Below, one piece after another: positions 1-7,689 of a stretch of DNA of 37,007 nt. A program made the translations under genes and the position numbers. The stretch's first letter is position 1. Every line of letters begins with the position of its first letter. The notes under the pieces were generated by a model. It did not search any database and was not told where the DNA came from. It saw only the letters and a list, made by a program, of their open reading frames with translations. Where the stretch lies: assembly GCA_025350105.1 (NCBI GenBank), contig JANXYJ010000049.1, positions 1 to 37,007 of the forward strand, written 5' to 3'. Source of the DNA: Terriglobia bacterium. GTDB lineage: Bacteria > Acidobacteriota > Terriglobia > Bryobacterales > Bryobacteraceae.

Positions 1-342
1 GCAAACCGTTCTTTTCGCTTTGTTGCGTGTTCTGGACGCTCTGATCGCTTGTGATGCCCAGGCGCCCCGCGCTATTGCACACACACGTTTTCATTCAGCA
101 ACGCGACATTGCGTTCGAGCTACGTATGCTTCGGTCGAAAACCGGGGTTCTGACACGGGCTGCTAAGTGGGCGCAAAGAGACAACGGGCGGAGGTAACAT
201 TCCATGTAACGCGGCAGTAGGGGTGCTACGTATACTATATAGCGTCGCCACAACAGCCAACGCTGCGGATGTACTGCTGATGTCTTGAGTTGTGCCATGT
301 ATGCCAGGTCATAGAATTTGCTCGTTCGGGAGGATGGATATC
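1..342. other. Intergenic region, no convincing gene
   Basis: No reading frame here has a believable start with a ribosome site or a recognisable protein. The only signal is an AT-rich patch at 231-240 containing TATACT (231-236). It could be a -10 element for the exported protein that starts at 343, but I find no matching -35 about 17 bases upstream. The left part may hold the end of something outside the window, but nothing in it reads as a coding 3' end. Confidence 0.4.
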
Positions 343-1377
343 GTGCGTCTGAAATCATTGACTTTTCTTGGATTGATGGCAATGGCAGCGGCGTCCGTGT
401 TTGCTCAAGGCACCCCGCCCCTCACGGGACCCGTGTTCTGGGCCCTGCCGATCGGAACGGTACCCAATTGCACCGGCACCAGCGGCACCATCCAGCTTCC
501 CAACGGCGGCTATAGCTGCGAAGCCACAGGAACGTTTGTCTGGCTGGCCGCCGGCGGTGTTTGGGGCAGTACCATTCGCTTGGCGGCGCCTACTAGTGCG
601 CCAATCGGGGTTGACTACACCTTCTATGATCAAAATGGCGGAGCGATGTCGCTGGATACCACCTCCACCGTAGGGACAGCCAACGCCTCCGGCAGCGACC
701 TAAATTTAGCGCTATCCGCGAATCAACCGTCCGAAGTGGGACTTCTGGGTTTAACCAGCAATAAGACCCACTCCACCACTGCCACCGGTTCGGTCTATGT
801 CGTGATCTATTGCCCTGACGCTGCCACCTGTCAGGTTGCCAGCCCGCAGTTGATCTATTCTGCTTTGCCGACTTTCAACTGGTCGCTGAGCGTACCCATT
901 TCATGGGACGGCAACGAATGGACTCAGTGGTCAGCCGAAGGCATCGATGACGGCGGGAACCGTACCGTTTCCTTTGTGGTTTACAACCAAGGCGCCACCG
1001 CCGCAACCTATACGCTCCAGGTGTATGACAGCACAGGCAAGCTGGCCGGAACGGGAACAACACCGTCCATTGCCGGTTATAATTCAGTCACCCTGCAAGG
1101 GGGAACCTATGCCGCGGTGCTTCGTAACGTGATTACGACACCGCTGCCAGTAGGAACGTTCAAGCTCCTGGTCACCAACCCAACGGAAAAGAGCTTCTTT
1201 GAGGTTTTGCAATTCACTGGTCCGTCAGCGACAACTCTAGAGGTGGCGTACGATTACGCGCCAGCCACAACCACCGGTGCCACCACCAACGAAGCCCTCC
1301 GGCCTACCCAGAGGACAGCACGCGTAGCGCGCTATTTGACTTCCCCCCAGCGCGTGAACGGACCGCTGGGCCAGTAG
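343..1377 (+). CDS. Exported protein of unknown function
   Basis: I do not recognise a family. From the GTG at 343 the protein is 344 residues and begins with a clear signal peptide: a short Arg/Lys start, a hydrophobic core and a cleavage site after Ser-Val-Phe-Ala. I chose this start because GGGAGG at 328-333 lies nine bases upstream. The ATG at 334 abuts that site, and the frame could open as early as 292. The mature part is rich in Thr, Ser, Gly and Ala with alternating hydrophobic residues, as in beta-sandwich surface or periplasmic proteins, and has a few Cys that could form disulphides. The tail is basic and unlike the rest. The gene ends inside the convergent hemW frame, and a hairpin at 1425-1467 probably terminates it. 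Exported: fairly sure. Role: unknown. Confidence 0.7.
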   Translation: MRLKSLTFLGLMAMAAASVFAQGTPPLTGPVFWALPIGTVPNCTGTSGTIQLPNGGYSCEATGTFVWLAAGGVWGSTIRLAAPTSAPIGVDYTFYDQNGGAMSLDTTSTVGTANASGSDLNLALSANQPSEVGLLGLTSNKTHSTTATGSVYVVIYCPDAATCQVASPQLIYSALPTFNWSLSVPISWDGNEWTQWSAEGIDDGGNRTVSFVVYNQGATAATYTLQVYDSTGKLAGTGTTPSIAGYNSVTLQGGTYAAVLRNVITTPLPVGTFKLLVTNPTEKSFFEVLQFTGPSATTLEVAYDYAPATTTGATTNEALRPTQRTARVARYLTSPQRVNGPLGQ

Positions 1378-2458
1378 GCCTGTCCGGGAGCGTCACGAAC
1401 TCCTGAAAGACAAGGTTCGACAATAGAACGCCGCGCGAGGTCAACCGCACTCGCCCGGCGTTCTTTTCCATTAACCCGTCCCGCATGAATTGCTCGATAG
1501 CCTGCTGATGGGAAGATGCTTCATCCTGAATCCCTTCGGCTAGCCGCAAACCTAAGAAAAACGGCTCGCCAATCGCGTCGGCAGGTGTTTTCGCAGGGTT
1601 GCCAATGCGTTGTACGTATGCCAGTGCCGTCTCGGGATTTTGCCACCGCTTCCCATCATCAAACGAATGTCCATCCGCACCAAAACCTAAATACGGCTCG
1701 CGTTTCCAATACTTCAGGTTGTGGATGGACTCAAATCCAGGCCGGGCGAAATTCGAAATCTCGTAACGCGGAATCCCCATTTTGGCTAACCGCTCCACCG
1801 CGATTTCGTAAAAATCAGCGATGCGGTCGTCCTCGGGAATATCTCCAGCGCCATACCGTGTGCCGCCCGAAACAATCTCCCGGCCCAGGCGGCTGTCGTC
1901 GTCCACCTCAAGCATGTACACGGACACATGCGGCACGGCCAGCCTCTCAATCCAATCCAGGGAATGATGCCAGCTCTCCAGCGTCTGGCCTGGAAGACCG
2001 GCAATCAAATCGACGTTGATCGACTCAATCCCCTGCTTGCGCAACAGCAGAATTTCGTGCTCGACGATGGCTGCATTGTGTTTCCGTCCTGTCTTACTAA
2101 GCTCTTTATCTACAAATGATTGCACGCCAAAGCTAATGCGATTAATGAATACGCTGCGCCAACCCGATACGGTCTCTTTTAAAAGACCTCCGGGTGCCGC
2201 CTCCAGCGTGGCTTCCCGCCACTGTCCGCCTGGTACTGCAGCCAAAATCGCGGTCAAATTATGAACACTTAGATTGCTCGGCGTACCCCCGCCCAAGTAG
2301 ACCGTTTCAGGCGTCCAGTGCCAGTCGGCCGTCCTGAGTTCGTCGACTAAAGCTTGCACGTAGCGGGGCTCCAACTCCTTAGGGAGAACCCCGGACGCAA
2401 AATTGCAGAAGGTGCATTTCTGCGCGCAGAAGGGATAGGCGATGTAAACCCCAGGCAC
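1304..2458 (-). CDS. hemW: HemW-like radical SAM heme chaperone
   Basis: This is a radical SAM enzyme of the HemN/HemW family. The 4Fe-4S motif C-x3-C-x2-C is at residues 11, 15 and 18. It is followed by Asn-Phe rather than the extra Cys of true oxygen-independent coproporphyrinogen oxidase (HemN), which favours HemW. GGGTPS, the SAM-binding glycine motif, is at about 56-61. HemW proteins are thought to bind heme and deliver it to membrane hemoproteins, not to oxidise coproporphyrinogen. The start is GTG at 2458, two bases after the frataxin stop, so the two are probably one transcript. The HemW domain seems finished at about residue 354 (VFQEF); the last 30 or so residues are Arg/Ser/Gly-rich, and the final 74 bases run antisense to the end of the first gene. 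The extension may be a lost stop codon. Confidence 0.88.
   Translation of the reverse strand: MPGVYIAYPFCAQKCTFCNFASGVLPKELEPRYVQALVDELRTADWHWTPETVYLGGGTPSNLSVHNLTAILAAVPGGQWREATLEAAPGGLLKETVSGWRSVFINRISFGVQSFVDKELSKTGRKHNAAIVEHEILLLRKQGIESINVDLIAGLPGQTLESWHHSLDWIERLAVPHVSVYMLEVDDDSRLGREIVSGGTRYGAGDIPEDDRIADFYEIAVERLAKMGIPRYEISNFARPGFESIHNLKYWKREPYLGFGADGHSFDDGKRWQNPETALAYVQRIGNPAKTPADAIGEPFFLGLRLAEGIQDEASSHQQAIEQFMRDGLMEKNAGRVRLTSRGVLLSNLVFQEFVTLPDRPTGPAVRSRAGGKSNSALRVLSSG
1425..1467 (+). terminator. Probable intrinsic terminator of the first gene, lying inside hemW
   Basis: Two 15-base arms (1425-1439 and 1450-1464) pair with one mismatch around a 10-base loop. TTTT follows on the plus strand at 1464-1467. 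It sits about 48 bases past the stop of the plus-strand gene but inside codons of the opposing hemW, so it serves the plus strand while coding protein on the minus strand. Confidence 0.6.
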
Positions 2459-2460
2459 GG

Positions 2461-2784
2461 CTAGAGACTCACTTTTTTACCCGTATGCTGGGCAATCGCT
2501 TCCCCCATCAGATCCGCCAGAACCGGACCGGCCGCCAATGCGAAGGCCTTCCGGGCCGGGTCCCAATCGAGCTTATAACTCTTCAAGTTAGCCGATACCC
2601 ACACCTGTTTCACCGGGGCGTTGGGGCTGACCACAAACTTCGTGCCCGTGTCCTCGAACTCCACTACCAGCGCGCCACCGTTAAAGTCGGCTTCGCAACC
2701 CAAATCATTGGCCGCCGCAGCCAGCCGGCGGTTCAGATCTTCCAGAGCTTGATCAGCGAGGGTGCGGAATTCCAGTTCAGTCAT
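2461..2784 (-). CDS. cyaY: Frataxin-like iron donor protein CyaY
   Basis: At 107 residues this matches the usual size of bacterial frataxin. The N-terminal helix carries the expected acidic residues (Glu3, Glu5, Asp10, Glu14, Asp15). It is followed by a beta-sheet with FNGGALVVEF, KQVWVSAN and a YKLDW strand, in the order seen in CyaY. Frataxins bind iron weakly on the acidic ridge and modulate iron-sulphur cluster assembly by the IscS/IscU machinery in the cytoplasm; no isc or suf genes lie in this window. The gene is first in a two-gene unit with hemW, two bases apart, which ties an iron-handling protein to a heme chaperone that itself carries a cluster. The ribosome site is weak (AAAGAG). 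Assignment is by overall pattern, as frataxin has no catalytic motif. Confidence 0.82.
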   Translation of the reverse strand: MTELEFRTLADQALEDLNRRLAAAANDLGCEADFNGGALVVEFEDTGTKFVVSPNAPVKQVWVSANLKSYKLDWDPARKAFALAAGPVLADLMGEAIAQHTGKKVSL

Positions 2785-2852
2785 TGTGTATAGCCAACTC
2801 TTTCAGCATAACGCAACAGAAATTTGTTACTCTTGGACCTGCGACGCATCTA

Positions 2853-2883
2853 AAGCTTTGTTAACCACAAGCTTGTTAACCAC
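2853..2883. repeat. Two tandem near-identical repeats upstream of bshC
   Basis: AAGCTTTGTTAACCAC (2853-2868) is followed at once by AAGCTTGTTAACCAC (2869-2883), differing by one T. Each unit contains the palindromes AAGCTT and GTTAAC. They end 17 bases before the bshC start and lie in the divergent gap between cyaY and bshC, so they could be paired protein-binding sites. A chance duplication is also possible. Confidence 0.5.
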
Positions 2884-2900
2884 GTCCATCACCGTCCAAC

Positions 2901-4463
2901 ATGCCGCAGCCTGCCTGTATCCGACACACTGACTTGCCCGGCACCTCCCGGCTTTTCGCCGATTTCAGCTATCATTTTGATCGAGTTGCCCAGTTTTACG
3001 GGCATAATCCGCATGAAACGGAGTCATTCCGCCGCGCCGCCGGGCAAATTGTCTATCCGGACGAACGCCGTGCCGCTTTGGTGCAAGCACTTCGCGGACA
3101 CGGCGATAGCGAAAATCTTAATCGGTTGGCGCAGCCAGGCACGGTAGCGGTGATCACCGGCCAACAGGTGGGCTTGTTTTCGGGGCCCGCCTATACCATC
3201 TACAAAGCGTTGACGGCCGTACAGGTTGCCCAGCGGTTAACCGATCAAGGCACACCGGCAGTCCCGGTTTTTTGGCTGGCGACGGAGGATCACGACTTCG
3301 CTGAAGTGGATCACGTTTGGCTGTTCGGAACAAATAGCCAGCCCCAGTCCCTGAAGGCAACCACCGAAAACGGCCGGCAGCGTCCCGTTGGCCCCATGAC
3401 GATTGCCCAACCACCGGTAAAGGAACTACACGAGTTGCTGGCCGGCATGCCTTTCGCAGACGAAGTGGTAGCTGCAGTTAGCGAGGCCTACCCCGCTGGC
3501 GTTTCCATGGGTGAGGGCTGTCACCGGCTGCTGAAAACGTTGCTGGGCAAATACGGGTTACTATTCCTCGACCCGCTGGATCCCGCCATTCGCGTGATTG
3601 GCGCGCCGTTAATGACCAAGGCTCTTCGTGAGGCTGCGGAACTGCGCTCACGCCTGACCACACGCAATCGGGAGTTGACAGAAGCGGGGTATCACGCGCA
3701 AGTCCATGTGGACGCCAAGACGTCGCTCTTTTTTCTTTTGGAAAACGGAGAACGCAAGACCCTTCGGATGAAAGATGCCGAGTACGCCAATTTGGCCGAT
3801 CGCGCAGCTGACGTTTCGCCCAATGCCTTGCTGCGGCCCGTCTGGCAAGACTATCTGTTGCCGACGGTGGCCTATGTTGGTGGTCCCGGTGAGTTGGCGT
3901 ATCTGGCGCAGTCTCACGTACTTTACGATCAATTGCTGGGCCGCATGCCGGTGGCCACGGCCCGAACCGGATTCACCGTCCTCGATCCGCGTAGCGAAAA
4001 ATTGCTGGCCAAGTTTAAGCTGACCGTTGCGCAGGTGATGACGCCAGAGACCAAGTTGACAGAGCAGATCGCTTTGTCCCTGGTCCCGCGCACTTTGCAA
4101 AAGAAGATTGCCGCCACCAGCGCAAGAGTCGCCACGCAGTTGGACCTGATGAAAGCCAGCCTGTTGGAATTCGACCCGACGCTAGCCGCAGCGTTGGATA
4201 AAAGCGGAAACAAGATCGTCTATCAATTGGAAAAGATGCAGAAGAAGACTGAACGCGAGGTGTTGCGCCGCGATGCACGGGCTGCCGAAGGTGCGGCCCA
4301 CCTTGCGGCGATGATTTATCCGCATAAGCATCCCCAGGAACGCTTCTACTCCATCCTCCCGTTTCTGGCGCAGTACGGACTCGACTTCGTGGATCAAATT
4401 GCCCGGGCGATGGAATACGAATGCCCGGATCACCGAGTGTATTCGGCGACGAACGCGGGCTAG
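2901..4463 (+). CDS. bshC: BshC, putative cysteine ligase of bacillithiol synthesis
   Basis: BshC is assigned the last step of bacillithiol synthesis, addition of cysteine to glucosaminyl-malate; the thiol buffers redox and detoxifies electrophiles in the cytoplasm. The 520-residue length is close to the family norm. Two signature blocks are plain: ITGQQVGLFSGP at residues 85-96, followed by a helix with YTIYKALTAV, and FWLATEDHDFAE at 124-135. The family also has a long C-terminal coiled-coil, and the region around residues 395-460 is correspondingly charged and helical. BshA and BshB are not in this window, as is common because the three genes are often scattered. There is no good ribosome site before the ATG at 2901. 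The twin repeats at 2853-2883 lie just upstream. Bacillithiol genes occur in Acidobacteria as well as Firmicutes, so this fits the host. Confidence 0.93.
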   Translation: MPQPACIRHTDLPGTSRLFADFSYHFDRVAQFYGHNPHETESFRRAAGQIVYPDERRAALVQALRGHGDSENLNRLAQPGTVAVITGQQVGLFSGPAYTIYKALTAVQVAQRLTDQGTPAVPVFWLATEDHDFAEVDHVWLFGTNSQPQSLKATTENGRQRPVGPMTIAQPPVKELHELLAGMPFADEVVAAVSEAYPAGVSMGEGCHRLLKTLLGKYGLLFLDPLDPAIRVIGAPLMTKALREAAELRSRLTTRNRELTEAGYHAQVHVDAKTSLFFLLENGERKTLRMKDAEYANLADRAADVSPNALLRPVWQDYLLPTVAYVGGPGELAYLAQSHVLYDQLLGRMPVATARTGFTVLDPRSEKLLAKFKLTVAQVMTPETKLTEQIALSLVPRTLQKKIAATSARVATQLDLMKASLLEFDPTLAAALDKSGNKIVYQLEKMQKKTEREVLRRDARAAEGAAHLAAMIYPHKHPQERFYSILPFLAQYGLDFVDQIARAMEYECPDHRVYSATNAG

Positions 4464-4470
4464 CTGTTGC

Positions 4471-4496
4471 CTCCGGTCTGGCGACCGGAGCTACCG
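4471..4496. repeat. Short palindromic repeat, copy 1
   Basis: CTCCGGT (4471-4477) and ACCGGAG (4484-4490) form a perfect 7-base stem around a 6-base loop. The 17 bases at 4480-4496 are identical to 32524-32540, where they again form a hairpin. Here the element lies between bshC and the aldolase gene. It resembles a dispersed REP-type element; no T-run follows, so it is not a classical terminator. Confidence 0.6.
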
Positions 4497-4507
4497 GACT
4501 TCATCTC

Positions 4508-5275
4508 ATGCGAATTAATCGTGTTAAACAAGCCTTGAAAGAAGGCAAAACGCAGTTGGGCTGCAGTTGTTCGCAACTGCGTTCACCGGAAGTGATGCGT
4601 GCGCTGGCAGCCGCCGGCCTGGACTGGACCTACCTGGACAGCGAACACGGCGGCTTCGATCTGGAGACCTTGCAGGACATGTCCAAGGCCGCGGTGCAGG
4701 CCGGATTGTGCCCGGTGGTGCGTGTGGCAGATCTGCAGTATGCGCTGGTGGCACGGGCTCTCGATTGCGGAGCACAGGGCGTTCTTTTTCCCCGCGTGGA
4801 ATCGCCGGAACTGTTGGCCCAAGCCATCAGTTGGACCCGCTTCCCTCCCCTGGGCGTGCGTGGCTTCGGGTTGACCATGCCGCATCTGGAATATGAAGCC
4901 GTTTCGATGGCGGACGCCATCACGCATATCAACCAAAATGTTCTGGTGGTTTTTCAGATCGAAACCAAGACGGCGCTGGAGCGCGTCGATGAACTGCTCT
5001 CGGTTCCCCACATCGACGCCGTGATGATTGGCCCGGCCGATCTGTCATTGTCACTCGGCGTACCTGGCCAGTTCGATCATCCCTTGATAATTGAGGCCAT
5101 GGACAAGATCCGCGAAAGCTGCGACCGGCATGGCATCGCGCCCGGTTTGCACTTGCGCTCGCTACCTTTGGTAAAGAAGTGGCGCGACAAAGGCATGCGC
5201 TTCCTCAGTTGCAACAGCGAAGTCGGATTCCTGCTGGACAAAGCTACAGAAACCGTGGCCGCCTTGCGCAGGTAA
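4508..5275 (+). CDS. HpcH/HpaI family class II aldolase
   Basis: The protein is 255 residues from the ATG at 4508, the usual size of this metal-dependent aldolase family, which cleaves 2-keto-3-deoxy sugar acids or related 4-hydroxy-2-oxo acids to pyruvate and an aldehyde. Visible family blocks are YLDSEHGGFD near the N-terminus (the DxEHG block), GVLFPRVES, a FQIETKTALER strand carrying the metal-ligand Glu, and VMIGPADLSLSLG with the metal-ligand Asp. The frame opens further upstream at 4421, but that stretch overlaps the end of bshC and the palindromic repeat and has no family resemblance, so I used 4508. The exact substrate cannot be read; relatives act on deoxyrhamnonate, hydroxyheptanedioate or macrophomate-like acids. 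The next gene starts 10 bases after the stop, suggesting co-transcription. Confidence 0.86.
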   Translation: MRINRVKQALKEGKTQLGCSCSQLRSPEVMRALAAAGLDWTYLDSEHGGFDLETLQDMSKAAVQAGLCPVVRVADLQYALVARALDCGAQGVLFPRVESPELLAQAISWTRFPPLGVRGFGLTMPHLEYEAVSMADAITHINQNVLVVFQIETKTALERVDELLSVPHIDAVMIGPADLSLSLGVPGQFDHPLIIEAMDKIRESCDRHGIAPGLHLRSLPLVKKWRDKGMRFLSCNSEVGFLLDKATETVAALRR

Positions 5276-5285
5276 GCACGCTGGT

Positions 5286-6086
5286 ATGAGGGCTTCGCTC
5301 TGCATTTGCGCCTTACTTGTTTTCGAAACACTACCGTTAAGCGCTGGTTTACTGGGCGGCAACCCGGGGAATTCCCGTTCGAACATTTCTCTTCGCAAAC
5401 GCCTGCACGTCAACACCTTGATCACCGAGCCCGGCACACTGGAAGCGGAGTGGGACAACCTGTTTTCCTACACCACCGAAAACTGGAGCATGCCCTCCAG
5501 CTTGAAGTACACGCCGATGGGCAAAAGCATTTTGTGGGGCCGCACGGAATACGCTGTGGCGTTCGATTCCGTTGATAGCGCGGTGCTCAGTGGACAGCGC
5601 CAGACTCAGTTTAGTGACCGCATCAGCTTTGCCGCCACTTCGGTCCTGCATGATGGCGAAAAGCTGGACATCGCCATTGCACCACAAGCCACTATGTTTT
5701 TGCGGGGCGAAGCTGGCGTGCGCTTAGGCGCGACCGTGATCGCCCGTTACGACGTTGGCCGCAATAGCATGGGCGCAACGGCAAGCTGGTCCGGCGCATC
5801 CTCGCCATCCTCAAATAACCCGGCCGGTAGTTGGGATTTCGGCGGCGGATTCGGGCGCAGACTTGCGGCGAGTGGCGCACTGGGTCATCTCACGCCGCAC
5901 ACCAACGTAATCTACGAACGCCCCACTGGCTTCGCCGCGACTACGGCCGTCTTCGCCGGCATCGAATATCAGATCACCGAACGCATTGCGGTGGATGTGT
6001 CGGGCCAGCGCTTCGGCTGGAAAGGCGGGTCGCCGGACCGTCAATTTGTGGTGGGGATTACGATGAATTTCGGCAAACTGCAATGA
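5286..6086 (+). CDS. Predicted outer-membrane beta-barrel protein
   Basis: This 266-residue protein starts with a hydrophobic signal peptide (cleavage probably just after Leu-Ser-Ala). The mature part is built of alternating polar and hydrophobic strands with many Gly and aromatic residues. It ends in strands such as RIAVDVSGQRFGWKGG and FVVGITMNFGKLQ, a pattern typical of small outer-membrane barrels or transporter-like proteins of unknown function. No catalytic motif is visible. It follows the aldolase gene by 10 bases and probably shares its transcript, though the two products have no obvious link. The barrel call is inference from pattern. Confidence 0.6.
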   Translation: MRASLCICALLVFETLPLSAGLLGGNPGNSRSNISLRKRLHVNTLITEPGTLEAEWDNLFSYTTENWSMPSSLKYTPMGKSILWGRTEYAVAFDSVDSAVLSGQRQTQFSDRISFAATSVLHDGEKLDIAIAPQATMFLRGEAGVRLGATVIARYDVGRNSMGATASWSGASSPSSNNPAGSWDFGGGFGRRLAASGALGHLTPHTNVIYERPTGFAATTAVFAGIEYQITERIAVDVSGQRFGWKGGSPDRQFVVGITMNFGKLQ

Positions 6087-6157
6087 GTGATTGGCCCGGT
6101 ATGTTTCACTGGCACAAGTTCTTTGCGGAACATCACAAATAATCGCAAATAATCATT

Positions 6158-6187
6158 GACAGAGCACTACGGAAAGCCTAAGATAAT
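6158..6187 (+). promoter_or_regulatory. Sigma-70-type promoter for the small orphan gene
   Basis: TTGACA at 6158-6163 is a perfect -35 box and GATAAT at 6182-6187 is a 5/6 match to the -10 box, 18 bases apart. Transcription would begin close to 6194, giving a leader of only about 14 bases before the ATG at 6208. An AGGAGG ribosome site occupies 6196-6201. Confidence 0.6.
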
Positions 6188-6207
6188 TTTCTGCCAGGAG
6201 GCTTTAT

Positions 6208-6420
6208 ATGTCATTGAAAGCAAAATTATCTATCGTTTTGAAGGCCGACGACGTCGTGATTGCAGAGACGCAGGACGCCAAGCTTTGGTTAAAGATGTTG
6301 ACGTCCATTATTGAAGATACTGCAGTTGTGGCCGCTGCTACGCCGGACGCTCCGTCACACGGCACTCAGGACAGCCATCATCAAGAAACTCGTCCGCAGG
6401 CCGGTGCCGTTTCGGCGTGA
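6208..6420 (+). CDS. Small orphan protein, 70 residues
   Basis: I do not recognise this protein. It has strong expression signals: a near-consensus promoter at 6158-6187 and AGGAGG six bases before the ATG. The first 45 residues form a plausible folded part with a beta-like start (LSIVLKADDVVIAETQD) and an amphipathic helix (LWLKMLTSIIED). The last 25 residues are Ala, Pro, His and Gln-rich and probably disordered. There is no signal peptide or membrane segment, so it is likely cytoplasmic. The strong signals argue that it is a genuine gene despite its size. Confidence 0.6.
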   Translation: MSLKAKLSIVLKADDVVIAETQDAKLWLKMLTSIIEDTAVVAAATPDAPSHGTQDSHHQETRPQAGAVSA

Positions 6421-6444
6421 ATCGCCCGGTCCGCCGAAGCACTT

Positions 6445-6470
6445 TCCCGGCATTTCCGGGAGCCAGTTTT
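6445..6470 (+). terminator. Weak terminator-like hairpin
   Basis: TCCCGG (6445-6450) and CCGGGA (6456-6461) form a 6-base stem with a 5-base loop, followed by TTTT only at 6467-6470. It lies 25 bases after the stop of the small orphan gene. The short stem and the gap before the T-run make this a tentative call. Confidence 0.3.
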
Positions 6471-6580
6471 AGACAAAAGACCCGGGGGAGGTCCGTCGCG
6501 CGGAACCGAAAAACATAAACCTAAGAAAGCATCGCCCCCTGGCGGCGACTCTCAACCCCCGAACGAGTAAGATATGGTTC

Positions 6581-7678
6581 ATGCGGCTTCGTGTCCTGAC
6601 AATCTTCTTCGCCGTTATCGTTAGCGGTGTTCACGCCCGTGCCCAAGTACAACCGGCGGTGAATGCACCTGCAACCGAAGTGGAAGCAGTGGTGCTCACC
6701 GACGCCGGCGCATTCAGAATGGAGCTCTATCCCGATAAAGCACCCAAGCACGTGGCGCAGTTTTTGCAGCGCGTGCGCCAGGGATACTACGATGGCAGCG
6801 CCTTCTTTCGCGTCGTCGCCAACGGGCTGATCCAGGGCGGCGATCCTTTATTGAAAAACAGCAAAACGCCCAAGAATTTGTGGGGCAGCGGCGGGCTGAA
6901 TCTACTGGCCGATGAATTCAGCGATCTGAAACACGAACGCGGCGTGGTATCCACCGTAAGCATTCCCAACAAGCCCAACAGCGATGGCGCGCAGTTTTTC
7001 GTTTGCGTCTCGCCGCAAGTGGCGCTGGACGGCAAGTATTCCGCGTTTGGGCGCGTCACCGAAGGCATGGATTTGGTGGAGAAGATCTCGCAGGTACCCG
7101 CCGATGCCAACGGCGTGACCAGCACGCCCGTGCGGATCGTCAAAATCACCATCGAGAAAAAGCACGAAGAGCCGTTTTTGAACGCGAGCCTGGATGAACT
7201 GCGCAAGCGCGTGGTGATGAAGACCACGCTGGGCACGTTGAAGCTTCAAATGGAGCCCGACTGGGCACCCAATCATGTCCGGGCGTTTCTAAAACTAACT
7301 CAAACCGGTTGGTACAACGGCACGCCGTTTCACCGTTTAGCCAAAGGATTTGTGGCGCAAGGCGGAATGCCCACCAACCGAAGCTCCGGCCCCATTCATA
7401 CATCAGACCGCTGGGTACGTCCCTTGAAGGCCGAATTCAGTAATGACATAAAACATTCCCGCGGCATTGTGTCGATGGCCCACGGGGACGATCCGAACTC
7501 CGCCACCACCTCTTTCTTTCTCATGCTGGGCAACGCGCCGACGTTGGACGGAAAGTATTCAGCGTTCGCGCGTGTCGTCGAAGGCATGGAGCTGCTGGAG
7601 GCCTTCGAAAAAGAAGAAGTGGACGGCGAAACACCGAAGCGTCGGCTGGAGATCGTCGAAATGATGATCGAAAACTAG
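6581..7678 (+). CDS. Exported peptidyl-prolyl isomerase with two cyclophilin domains
   Basis: A signal peptide (about residues 1-21, ending Ala-Arg-Ala-Gln) precedes two cyclophilin domains, at about residues 35-190 and 210-365. Cyclophilins catalyse cis-trans isomerisation of proline bonds; this one would act in the periplasm on folding exported proteins. Domain 1 shows AFFRVV, IQGGDP, GAQFFVCV and LDGKYSAFGRV, so the catalytic Arg and Gln positions are filled. Domain 2 shows PFHRLAKGFVAQGGMP and LDGKYSAFARV, but the usual Gln before the Phe-Phe pair is Ser (TTSFFLML), so that site may be weaker or changed. Bacterial cyclophilins usually have one domain of about 160-190 residues, so this looks like a duplication and fusion. 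It stands alone as a transcript and converges on the PEP-CTERM gene 11 bases away. Confidence 0.9.
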   Translation: MRLRVLTIFFAVIVSGVHARAQVQPAVNAPATEVEAVVLTDAGAFRMELYPDKAPKHVAQFLQRVRQGYYDGSAFFRVVANGLIQGGDPLLKNSKTPKNLWGSGGLNLLADEFSDLKHERGVVSTVSIPNKPNSDGAQFFVCVSPQVALDGKYSAFGRVTEGMDLVEKISQVPADANGVTSTPVRIVKITIEKKHEEPFLNASLDELRKRVVMKTTLGTLKLQMEPDWAPNHVRAFLKLTQTGWYNGTPFHRLAKGFVAQGGMPTNRSSGPIHTSDRWVRPLKAEFSNDIKHSRGIVSMAHGDDPNSATTSFFLMLGNAPTLDGKYSAFARVVEGMELLEAFEKEEVDGETPKRRLEIVEMMIEN

Positions 7679-7689
7679 CCGGGCTCGGT

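Noticed and set aside
1516-2019. Long plus-strand frame opposite hemW
   Set aside because: It is the complement of hemW, has no ribosome site and reads as Arg/His/Pro-rich low-quality protein.
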